A program made the translations under genes and the position numbers. From NCBI GenBank assembly GCA_007123065.1, contig SKSI01000118.1, positions 1 through 22,062 on the forward strand: a stretch of DNA of 22,062 nucleotides, given 5' to 3'. Below, in pieces: positions 15,709-22,062 of the stretch. Origin of the DNA: Bacteroidales bacterium. GTDB lineage: Bacteria > Bacteroidota > Bacteroidia > Bacteroidales > UBA7960. How positions within the stretch are numbered: position 1 is the stretch's first letter; each line of letters begins with the position of its first letter. The notes under the pieces were generated by a model that searched no databases, was not told the origin of the DNA, and saw nothing but the letters and a program-made list of their open reading frames with translations.

Positions 15709-15759
15709 CAGAACGATTTATAGTTAATAACCCTCTTCCACGAAACAATCTTAAGCTTT

Positions 15760-15795
15760 TTTGGATCCAAATTCTAGGCAAAAAAACTAAATTTG
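15760..15795 (+). promoter_or_regulatory. Candidate promoter for the SulP transporter
   Basis: TAAATTTG (15788-15795) matches TAnnTTTG exactly. A TTTG (15760-15763) lies upstream, but the 24-nt spacing is longer than usual, so the -33 assignment is weak. The start would fall near 15802, about 35 nt before the ATG. Confidence 0.4.
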
Positions 15796-15836
15796 CGGTT
15801 CAAAACCAATTATATTTTCAATCTGTATCAAATTAT

Positions 15837-17486
15837 ATGTTCCAACCCATACTGTTTTCCATTATTAAAAAGTACAAAAAGCAGCTGTTTCTGTCCGATC
15901 TGACGGCAGGCCTGATCGTTGGCATTGTGGCATTGCCGCTCGCCATCGCATTTTCAATTGCCTCCGGTGTTCCGCCTGAAACGGGGCTGATCACTGCAGT
16001 TGTTCTCGGGTTTATGGTTTCTTTTTTTGGGGGAAGCAGGGTACAGATCGGAGGACCTTCCGGTGCACTGATCGTGGTGATTTACGGAATTATGCAGCAA
16101 TTTGGGTTCGAAGGGGTCGTAATCGCATCGATTATGGCAGGCATTATTTTGATCATAATGGGATTGTTACGTGCCGGCACAATTATTCAGTTTATGCCCT
16201 ATCCCATTGTAGTGGGTTTTACCAGCGGCATCGCTTTGATGATCTTTACGGGTCAGATTCAGAATTTTTTAGGTATTGACGCAGCAGGAGCACCTTCAAA
16301 ATCAATTGATAAATGGGTTTTTTACATTCAGAATTTGTCAGAAATTAACCTTACAGCCACCCTGATTGGGATGTTTACCCTGCTGATCACGTTGTTTTGG
16401 TATAAGATATACAGAAAGATCCCGGGATCTCTTGTAGGAATTGTAGCAGCCACTTTGATCACCCTGTTTTTCGGTCTGGAAATTGAAACCATTGGCAGCC
16501 GTTTCGGAACCTTTTCTGCTTCCTTTCAGCTGGCGCGATTCTCAAACATATCCATAGACCTTTTGCAACAGCTGTTTATTCCTGCATTTACATTGGCCAT
16601 GCTCATCTCTATTGAATCGCTGCTTTCTGCCATTGTTGCTGATGGGGCAACAGGCTACAGGCATCGCCCGAATACAGAACTCATGGCACAAGGCATTGCA
16701 AATATTTGTGCCCCACTGGTAGGAGGAATGGCAGGTTCGGGTGCGCTGGCCAAAACCATGACAAACATCCGGAATGGAGGAAAAACACCGGTTGCAGGAA
16801 TTATTCACGCGATCGTAATTGTGCTTTTCATGTTGTTTCTTGGGAAACTCGCCATGTACATTCCACTGACAGCCCTGGCAGGAGTACTGATCGTTGTGGC
16901 TTACAATATGAGTGAATGGCGCTCTTTTAAAAGCATCCTCAAAAGCAGTCGCGGCGAAATTGCGGTACTTCTCACCACATTCCTGCTTACCGTTTTCGTC
17001 GGGTTAAACTTTGCCCTTCCGTTCGGAATCATTCTGGCAATGATCTTATTCATCAAGCGGGTGATGGAAACTACTGACATCGAAATTTTACGCAGCGAGG
17101 TGGAAGATGAAAAGTCGCATGTTTCAGATGATTTTGAAACGCTGGAGATCCCTGATGGAGTTGAAGTTTTTCAGATAAAGGGACCATTCTTTTTCGGCAT
17201 CGCCAACAAGTTTGAAGAGGCAGAAAAAGAGATCCACGAGATTCCTAAGGTGCGCATCATCCGGATGCGCAGGGTTCCGTTTATTGATTCAACAGGACTG
17301 AAAAACCTGCGCAGCTTTATCCGGCGATCCTATAAACATAACACAAAAGTCATCTTATCGGGAGTCAGTCCGAAGGCACTTGATGCCATAGAAAAAGCCG
17401 GACTTGACAAACTGATTGGCAGTAAAAACATCTGCGAAAACATCGAAAAATCTCTCGACCGCAGCCGTGAAATCCTCATGGGTTAA
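15837..17486 (+). CDS. SulP-family inorganic anion transporter with STAS domain
   Basis: The 549-residue SLC26/SulP membrane protein carries sulfate, bicarbonate or another anion across the inner membrane; the substrate is not predictable here. The N-terminal part has the family signature DLTAGLIVGIVALPLAIAFSIASG (about residues 21-44) and the conserved GSRVQIGGPSGALIVVI (about 66-82). Further helices follow to about residue 410. A cytoplasmic STAS domain (about 440-545) contains the DSTG motif (Asp484-Gly487), whose Ser is a phosphorylation site in anti-sigma antagonist relatives. The gene stands alone, divergent from the acyl-CoA ligase and convergent with ftcD. No carbonic anhydrase or sulfate-assimilation gene is next to it. 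Confidence 0.92.
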   Translation: MFQPILFSIIKKYKKQLFLSDLTAGLIVGIVALPLAIAFSIASGVPPETGLITAVVLGFMVSFFGGSRVQIGGPSGALIVVIYGIMQQFGFEGVVIASIMAGIILIIMGLLRAGTIIQFMPYPIVVGFTSGIALMIFTGQIQNFLGIDAAGAPSKSIDKWVFYIQNLSEINLTATLIGMFTLLITLFWYKIYRKIPGSLVGIVAATLITLFFGLEIETIGSRFGTFSASFQLARFSNISIDLLQQLFIPAFTLAMLISIESLLSAIVADGATGYRHRPNTELMAQGIANICAPLVGGMAGSGALAKTMTNIRNGGKTPVAGIIHAIVIVLFMLFLGKLAMYIPLTALAGVLIVVAYNMSEWRSFKSILKSSRGEIAVLLTTFLLTVFVGLNFALPFGIILAMILFIKRVMETTDIEILRSEVEDEKSHVSDDFETLEIPDGVEVFQIKGPFFFGIANKFEEAEKEIHEIPKVRIIRMRRVPFIDSTGLKNLRSFIRRSYKHNTKVILSGVSPKALDAIEKAGLDKLIGSKNICENIEKSLDRSREILMG

Positions 17487-17569
17487 TGGATCAGATCAAT
17501 CAACCACTCAACATATTTCGGTACACAGGTCAAGCCCTTTGTCTACTATTGGATTTTGCTGATTTTCTT

Positions 17570-17601
17570 CTAAACATCTAAACGGCTAAACACCTAAACA
17601 G
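17570..17601. repeat. 8-bp tandem repeat (CTAAACNN x4)
   Basis: Four adjacent units, CTAAACAT, CTAAACGG, CTAAACAC and CTAAACAG, start exactly 8 bp apart. They lie in the 120-bp gap between the convergent sulP and ftcD genes, 5 bp from the ftcD stop codon. No hairpin terminator was found in this gap. Confidence 0.8.
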
Positions 17602-17606
17602 CAAAC

Positions 17607-19304
17607 TTAAGCTCCTTTGATCTTTTGCTCTACCATTTTGATGACATCTGCTTCTTTTTTGATGGCAGCAGCTTCTATTTCAAGACCTTCCTTGTAAATC
17701 TGTTCAAAGAAGGCTTTATCTTCAAGTCCTTCTGCATTGATCTTGACGTTCATAAAAGCGCCAATCACGGCTGTACGGGCACAGAGCGCACCCACTCCGG
17801 CATCTGTTACTGAGGCCGGATTGCCCTTTTCAACCATCTCCTCCATCACCCCCATCGACTCATAGGCTTTCTTCATCACCCTGAACGGAATCTGGATGGC
17901 ATATTTGGTGGCATCTTCAATGGCTTGTTTGCGGGCTTTTTTCTCTTCGTTCGTTTTTTTGGGAAGGCCGAAAGCGTCCATAATCTGGTTAAAGGATCGT
18001 GTATCCTCGTCGACAAGATAAAGCAGCTCTTCTTTGATAGCTTGTCCTTTTTCTGCCACCTTGCTGAACATTTCCCAGCGTTCGTCCCATCCACGTTTGT
18101 GCGACGAAAGATTGGCGACCATGGTTCCGAGCGACACACCCAAAGCGCCAACATAAGCTGAAACGGATCCGCCACCCGGAGCTGGTGATTCGCTGGCTGT
18201 TTCATCAGCAAAATCGCTCATAGTCATATCAACGAGCTTATTCCCTTCATCCTCAGCAATCAGATATTCAATGATCTTTTCCTTTGGATTGAATGGCTTG
18301 AGCTCATCCAATCCCATAGACTTCACAGCGATCTTAATCAGCTCCGATTCGGATACACCAAGGCTTCTCTGCTGCTTGGCAAGGAAATACTTCCCTGCAT
18401 CAAGCATGGCCTTTAAAGGTACGAGTCCGACAAGCTCCGATCCGGTTACACGTATGCCTCTTGCATCGGCCTTTTTACACACCTCATCGAAGGCAATATG
18501 AACGGGTGTAATGCTGATGTTGGTCAGATTCATCGATATCTGGGCAACGCCATACTCTTCAATAAACCAGCCAATACCTTTAACAGCCTTGAGGCTTCCG
18601 GGGATGTAAACGGGATCTCCCTTTTCGTCTTTAACGATTTTTCCGGTAATCGGGTTTCCCTCACGCTTCACACGTCCTTTTTCACGCACATCAAACGCTA
18701 TAGCATTGGCACGTCTTGTTGAAGTTGTATTGAGGTTGATGTTGTATGCCACCAGAAAATCACGGGCGCCGACAGCGGTAACACCGCTTTTTGCATTAAG
18801 CTTTGAAGGCCCAAAATCGGGTTTCCACTCAGGCTTGCTCACCTTTTCGGCCATCCCTTCATATTCACCGCTACGGCAATTGGCGAGATTTTTACGCGCA
18901 GACTTAAGTGCGGCATTTTCATAACAATAAACCGAAATACCAAGCTCCTCACCAATTCGACGTGCAAGTTTATGGGCATATTCAACTGTTTCCTCCATTG
19001 TGATGTTTGAAACGGGTACGAGCGGACAAACATCGGTTGCTCCCATACGGGGATGCGCACCTTTGTGCTTACGCATGTCAATCAATTCGGAAGCTTTTTT
19101 TACCGCCCTGAAAGCCGCTTCAATAACTTCATCAGGTGTGCCAACCATTGTCACAACGGTCCGGTTGGTTGCCTGTCCGGGATCTACGTCAAGCAGTTTA
19201 ACACCATCAACAGCCTCTATCTCAGCAGTAATACTGTTTATGATACCCATGTCCTTACCTTCACTGAAGTTTGGAACACATTCGATCAGTTTTTTCATTG
19301 CCAT
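17607..19304 (-). CDS. ftcD: Bifunctional glutamate formimidoyltransferase / formimidoyl-THF cyclodeaminase
   Basis: This 565-residue fusion enzyme acts in histidine degradation. The N-terminal formiminotransferase (about residues 1-310) moves the formimino group from N-formimidoyl-glutamate to tetrahydrofolate. The C-terminal cyclodeaminase (about 355-560) converts the product to 5,10-methenyl-THF and ammonia. Marks are IECVPNFSEGKD at the N-terminus and HKGAHPRMGATDVCPLVPV, whose His84 corresponds to the catalytic His of the pig enzyme. DFADETASESPAPGGGSVSAYVGALG at the start of the cyclodeaminase is also present. Length matches the animal-type fusion. Two start ATGs two codons apart are possible (19304 or 19298). 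No hutH, hutU or hutI gene lies nearby, so the rest of the pathway must be elsewhere. Confidence 0.93.
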   Translation of the reverse strand: MAMKKLIECVPNFSEGKDMGIINSITAEIEAVDGVKLLDVDPGQATNRTVVTMVGTPDEVIEAAFRAVKKASELIDMRKHKGAHPRMGATDVCPLVPVSNITMEETVEYAHKLARRIGEELGISVYCYENAALKSARKNLANCRSGEYEGMAEKVSKPEWKPDFGPSKLNAKSGVTAVGARDFLVAYNINLNTTSTRRANAIAFDVREKGRVKREGNPITGKIVKDEKGDPVYIPGSLKAVKGIGWFIEEYGVAQISMNLTNISITPVHIAFDEVCKKADARGIRVTGSELVGLVPLKAMLDAGKYFLAKQQRSLGVSESELIKIAVKSMGLDELKPFNPKEKIIEYLIAEDEGNKLVDMTMSDFADETASESPAPGGGSVSAYVGALGVSLGTMVANLSSHKRGWDERWEMFSKVAEKGQAIKEELLYLVDEDTRSFNQIMDAFGLPKKTNEEKKARKQAIEDATKYAIQIPFRVMKKAYESMGVMEEMVEKGNPASVTDAGVGALCARTAVIGAFMNVKINAEGLEDKAFFEQIYKEGLEIEAAAIKKEADVIKMVEQKIKGA

Positions 19305-19420
19305 GATTGTTTTTATGGTTAAAGATTCATTGTTAAGTCCGTGTATTTTTCAAAAAAAATTGTCAACCAGAAGCCTTTCACTCATTAATAATATTTTGCT
19401 TTGCCTGCAATCTGACTGCG

Positions 19421-19455
19421 AAAATAAAAAAAAAGCCCTCAATATAAAAGGGCTT
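19421..19455 (-). terminator. Rho-independent terminator of rplS
   Basis: On the minus strand AAGCCCT (19455 to 19449) and AGGGCTT (19439 to 19433) form a 7-bp stem with a 9-nt loop. They are followed by a run of nine T, an A and four T. It begins 24 bp after the rplS stop codon. Confidence 0.9.
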
Positions 19456-19479
19456 CGATATTCCGGTAAGAAATAATAA

Positions 19480-19839
19480 TTATTTCATCCTGCGTTCTTT
19501 GATACGGGCTTTCTTGCCGCGCAGCTTGCGCAGGTAAAAGATACGTGCACGACGCACGAGGCCGCGACGATTCAGGACAATCTTTTCAATAAAAGGAGAG
19601 TGAACCGGGAAAATCCTTTCTACGCCAATATTCCCCGAAATCTTTCTTACAGTGAACATTTCTGTAGTACCACTTCCTCTGCGTTGAATCACAACACCCT
19701 GAAAAGGCTGGATACGTTCTTTGCTTCCCTCTTTGATCTTGTAATGCACCGTAACATTATCACCGGCCTGAAATGCAGGCCATTCCTTTTTCTCAGTAAG
19801 TGTATCCTGAACATAGTTCATGATCTCCGTCTTATTCAT
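19480..19839 (-). CDS. rplS: 50S ribosomal protein L19
   Basis: The 119-residue L19 lies at the 30S-50S interface. Recognisable parts are the VHYKIKEGSKERIQPFQGVVIQRRGSG core, MFTVRKISGNIGVERIFPVHSP and the basic C-terminus with RRARIFYLRKLRGKKARIKER. An in-frame GTG lies one codon before the ATG at 19837-19839, and the ATG is taken as the start. It lies 236 bp downstream of trmD in the same direction, but has its own strong promoter in that gap and a terminator behind it, so it is probably transcribed mainly as a single gene. The rpsP and rimM genes that often accompany trmD-rplS are not present. Confidence 0.96.
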   Translation of the reverse strand: MNKTEIMNYVQDTLTEKKEWPAFQAGDNVTVHYKIKEGSKERIQPFQGVVIQRRGSGTTEMFTVRKISGNIGVERIFPVHSPFIEKIVLNRRGLVRRARIFYLRKLRGKKARIKERRMK

Positions 19840-19885
19840 CACGCTATATTTTTTGTATTACTATTGTCTCCGCTAAAATGGAGTG

Positions 19886-19914
19886 CAAATTTAGGGAATT
19901 ATTTTAAACTACAA
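19886..19914 (-). promoter_or_regulatory. Bacteroidota promoter of rplS with short hairpin leader
   Basis: On the minus strand TTG (19914 to 19912), an 18-nt spacer and TAAATTTG (19893 to 19886) match the Bacteroidota -33/-7 pattern. The start would be near 19880, giving a leader of about 40 nt. The leader region holds a 4-bp inverted repeat (CTCC at 19868-19871, GGAG at 19880-19883), which partly overlaps the predicted start and is weak on its own. Confidence 0.6.
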
Positions 19915-20075
19915 GTGAAATAATATGATTTATTTTGAAGTATTCAACTTCTTTTTTCATTTACGGGTATACTTTTTCATGGCGGAAGAGGGGTCAGAAC
20001 TCATAGAACAAACAAAAATCCGCACAAACCCCTGTCATCCGCGTCTTCCGCGTGCCATTAAGAACGCTTTTGAAC

Positions 20076-20750
20076 TCAGTCCAGCAGGTCAGGCCGCCTT
20101 TCCCGGGTCCGGCTCAGGGCTTGCTCATGCTGCCATTCGGCAATCTTCCTATCGTGACCGGATAAAAGAACATCCGGCACCTTCCATCCTTTGTAATCTG
20201 AAGGACGGGTATAAACAGGTGGTGATAGCAAACCGTCCTGGTAAGAATCGGATAGCGCGGATGTTTCATCACCCAATACACCGGGAATCAATCGGATCAT
20301 GGCATCGCAAAGCATCGCTGCAGGAAGTTCACCTCCCGAAAGCACATAATTCCCAACTGATATCTCCATCGTGATCAAATGCTCCCTGATCCGCTCATCA
20401 ATCCCTTTGTAATGCCCGCAAAGGATCATCAGGTTATGACAAGACGACAGTTTGTTGGCCAGGGGCTGTTCGAGCAGAACCCCGTCAGGTGTCATAAAAA
20501 TCACTTCGTCATAACTTCGTTCGGAAGTGAGCTTTTCAATGCAGCGCTCAATGGGTTCAATCATCATCACCATACCGGCACCTCCTCCAAAAGGATAGTC
20601 ATCCACACGATGATGCTTATCCGTCGCGTAATCCCTGATATTGTGAAGGTGGATTTCCGCCAACCCCTTATCAAGTGCCCTTTTCACAATAGAGTGTGAG
20701 AAAGGGCCTGCAAACATTTCGGGAAAGATGGTGAGAATATCGATACGCAT
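20076..20750 (-). CDS. trmD: tRNA (guanine-N1)-methyltransferase TrmD
   Basis: The 224-residue SPOUT enzyme makes m1G37 in tRNAs with G36, preventing +1 frameshifting. It has the N-terminal MRIDILTIFPEMF, the DDYPFGGGAGMVM loop and the knot motifs ILCGHYKGIDERI and VGNYVLSGGELPA, ending with RTRERRPDLLD. The catalytic Asp equivalent to E. coli Asp169 is kept in the SALSDSY segment. GNYV replaces the more common GDYV. The open frame extends 19 codons upstream to an ATG at 20807, but that extension is low-complexity leader sequence and contains the -7 box, so the ATG at 20748-20750 is chosen. Confidence 0.96.
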   Translation of the reverse strand: MRIDILTIFPEMFAGPFSHSIVKRALDKGLAEIHLHNIRDYATDKHHRVDDYPFGGGAGMVMMIEPIERCIEKLTSERSYDEVIFMTPDGVLLEQPLANKLSSCHNLMILCGHYKGIDERIREHLITMEISVGNYVLSGGELPAAMLCDAMIRLIPGVLGDETSALSDSYQDGLLSPPVYTRPSDYKGWKVPDVLLSGHDRKIAEWQHEQALSRTRERRPDLLD

Positions 20751-20766
20751 GGTATGTTTTTTTTTA

Positions 20767-20774
20767 CAAAAGTA
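20767..20774 (-). promoter_or_regulatory. -7 box for trmD
   Basis: On the minus strand TACTTTTG matches TAnnTTTG exactly. It would start transcription about 10 nt before the trmD ATG. Candidate -33 TTTG sequences at 20793-20790 and 20802-20799 give 15- or 24-nt spacers, neither ideal. Confidence 0.45.
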
Positions 20775-20795
20775 ATTTTTTCCGTTATCCAAACC

Positions 20796-20825
20796 TTTCA
20801 AAAACATTGATTTTTTTTAGCTTTG
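20796..20825 (+). promoter_or_regulatory. Candidate promoter for guaD
   Basis: TAGCTTTG (20818-20825) matches TAnnTTTG exactly, with TTTC (one base off TTTG) at 20796-20799 and an 18-nt spacer. The start would be near 20832, about 14 nt before the ATG. It faces the trmD promoter in the same 95-bp divergent gap. Confidence 0.5.
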
Positions 20826-20845
20826 TGCCGATAATCCATTATATT

Positions 20846-21322
20846 ATGAGTGATAAACATATTCACTACATCAGGGAAGCCATCGAGATGGCTGCAAAAA
20901 ATGCCGGAAGCGGTATCGGCGGACCATTTGGAGCCGTCATTGTCAAGGATGGTGAAGTGATCGGTAAAGGTGTTAACCGTGTTACTTCTACAAACGATCC
21001 CACTGCCCACGCTGAAGTGGTTGCGATCCGCGATGCCTGCCGCAATCTGAATCACTTCAAGCTGGAAGGCGCCGTGATATATGCCAGCTGCGAGCCCTGT
21101 CCCATGTGTCTGAGTGCCATATACTGGGCACGCATCAGCGCCATCTATTTCGCTGCCGACAACACGGATGCCTCCAAGGCCGGCTTTGATGATTCATTTA
21201 TTTACAAAGAGGTCAGACTGCCGCTGGAACAGAGAAGCCTGCCAATTAAAAAGGTAGAAACAGATATAGCCTCAAAGCCTTTTGACACCTGGATCATAAT
21301 GGAGCAAAGGATCGATTATTAA
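20846..21322 (+). CDS. guaD: Guanine deaminase, CDA-fold type
   Basis: The 158-residue zinc enzyme of the cytidine deaminase fold probably converts guanine to xanthine in purine salvage. The zinc and proton-shuttle motif HAEVVAIRDAC and the second zinc motif SCEPCPMCLSAIYWARI are intact. The C-terminal GFDDSFIYKEVRLPLEQR is typical of the B. subtilis GuaD type (about 156 residues) rather than TadA. The frame extends to a TTG at 20807, but the ATG at 20846-20848 gives MSDKHIHYIREAIEMA, a proper family start. The gene is convergent with the mtaD-like gene, with stop codons 4 bp apart. Confidence 0.88.
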   Translation: MSDKHIHYIREAIEMAAKNAGSGIGGPFGAVIVKDGEVIGKGVNRVTSTNDPTAHAEVVAIRDACRNLNHFKLEGAVIYASCEPCPMCLSAIYWARISAIYFAADNTDASKAGFDDSFIYKEVRLPLEQRSLPIKKVETDIASKPFDTWIIMEQRIDY

Positions 21323-21326
21323 GTCT

Positions 21327-22062
21327 TTAATCCATCACCGTTGTTTTACCAGCAAAAGCCTTAAGTTCTATCGACAAACTTTCCACCTTGTGATACAACG
21401 CGTCCAGATCAACGGTTAACAACTTGCGTTTGTCAACAAGGATACGGCCGTTTACAATCACCGTTTCAACATCGGAACCTCTCAAGCTATAAGCAATAAG
21501 TGAATACACATTGAATCGGGGTATGGCATGCGGCCGTCCCAGATCCAGTATAACAACATCAGCTTTTTTTCCTGGTTCGATTGACCCTATACTATCACCA
21601 AGCCCTATGGCGCGAGCCCCCATAATGGTGCCCATTTCAACCACGGTTCGTGCATTCAACACTGAGGGGTCTCCTACACTAAGCTTCTGAGCCAGCGCGG
21701 AAGACCGCATCTCATCAAACATATCCAGATCATTATTGCTTGCAACGCCGTCAGTACCGATACCCACACGAATGCCTTGATCCAGGAATTTCTGGATTGG
21801 CGCCACTCCATTGGCAAGCTTCATATTGCATTGCGGATTGTGACCCACAGCTACATTGTTTTCTGCAAAAATGTTTATATCCTCCTCGCTGAGATGCACA
21901 CAGTGAGATGCAATGGTCTTTTGATCCAAAACACCGAGATTCTGTAAATATTTTACCGGACTTACACCATGTTTCTTTAAACTATCTTTAACTTCCCAGC
22001 TTGTTTCGGACACATGAATGTTAAAGATCAAATCATGATCAACAGCAATTTGTTTTGTCTTA
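21327..22062 (-). CDS. mtaD: MTA/SAH deaminase-like amidohydrolase (5' end outside window)
   Basis: This is the C-terminal 245 residues of a metal-dependent amidohydrolase; the frame is open to the right edge, so the N-terminus, including the first HxH metal motif, is missing. Visible marks are IHVSET, ASHCVHLSEEDI with its metal-binding His, and HNPQCNMKLANGVAPI. GIGTDGVASNNDLDMFDEMR carries the metal-binding Asp. The C-terminal GSIEPGKKADVVILDL strand belongs to the small beta-domain. These fit the 5-methylthioadenosine/S-adenosylhomocysteine deaminase group, which deaminates SAM by-products to inosine derivatives. Other members of the ATZ/TRZ group (such as chlorohydrolase-like or guanine deaminases) are the alternative. 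Confidence 0.85.
   Translation of the reverse strand, partial: KTKQIAVDHDLIFNIHVSETSWEVKDSLKKHGVSPVKYLQNLGVLDQKTIASHCVHLSEEDINIFAENNVAVGHNPQCNMKLANGVAPIQKFLDQGIRVGIGTDGVASNNDLDMFDEMRSSALAQKLSVGDPSVLNARTVVEMGTIMGARAIGLGDSIGSIEPGKKADVVILDLGRPHAIPRFNVYSLIAYSLRGSDVETVIVNGRILVDKRKLLTVDLDALYHKVESLSIELKAFAGKTTVMD

Noticed and set aside
19925..20374. A 149-codon plus-strand frame antisense to the 3' part of trmD
   Set aside because: Most of it mirrors trmD, and the part in the trmD-rplS gap has no recognisable content.
1..22062. A possible defence system, CRISPR array, retron or mobile island
   Set aside because: No reverse transcriptase, nuclease, transposase, integrase, toxin or direct-repeat array with regular spacers was found; genes are mainly housekeeping single units.

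Overview
The window reads as a chromosomal segment of a Bacteroidota (Bacteroidales or Marinilabiliales-like) bacterium. Four observations support this. A 1,720-residue secreted protein ends in a type IX secretion (Por) sorting domain. Several intergenic regions carry the Bacteroidota sigma -7 box TAnnTTTG. Purine-rich ribosome binding sites are not prominent before most starts. The gene families present (stand-alone MnmD, long-form QueA, bifunctional FtcD, M49-like lipoprotein) are common in that phylum. No rRNA, tRNA, CRISPR array, transposase or phage gene was seen.

Layout. Positions 1-826 hold no confident gene: there is one doubtful small ORF, a GC-rich perfect hairpin and one copy of a dispersed 49-bp repeat. 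Next are a FkbM-family methyltransferase (827-1549, minus) and the giant multidomain T9SS cargo protein (1845-7007, minus). The 405-bp gap after it carries an inverted second copy of the 49-bp repeat and a tract with 7-bp sequence periodicity. An atypical SDR (7413-8117, minus) then stands divergent from an M49-like lipoprotein (8315-9952, plus), and both lack expected catalytic residues. These are followed by MnmD (minus), a UbiA/MenA-like prenyltransferase (plus) that directly abuts a SAM methyltransferase (minus), and a probable two-gene operon of long-chain acyl-CoA ligase then queA (minus). Next come a SulP anion transporter with a STAS domain (plus), FtcD (minus), rplS (minus) with a clear terminator and its own promoter, trmD (minus), guaD (plus), and a 5'-truncated mtaD-like amidohydrolase (minus) running off the right edge.

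How the genes relate. Most are single-gene units in alternating orientation, so this is a housekeeping-rich region and not a functional island. Three tRNA-modification genes (mnmD, queA, trmD) sit within 11 kb but are not co-transcribed. guaD and the mtaD-like gene are convergent and both deaminate purine-type substrates. I found no convincing new multi-gene system. The most unusual items are the M49-like lipoprotein whose zinc ligands look replaced, the SDR with Val in place of the catalytic Tyr, and the intergenic repeat families (49-bp inverted pair, 7-bp and 8-bp periodic tracts).
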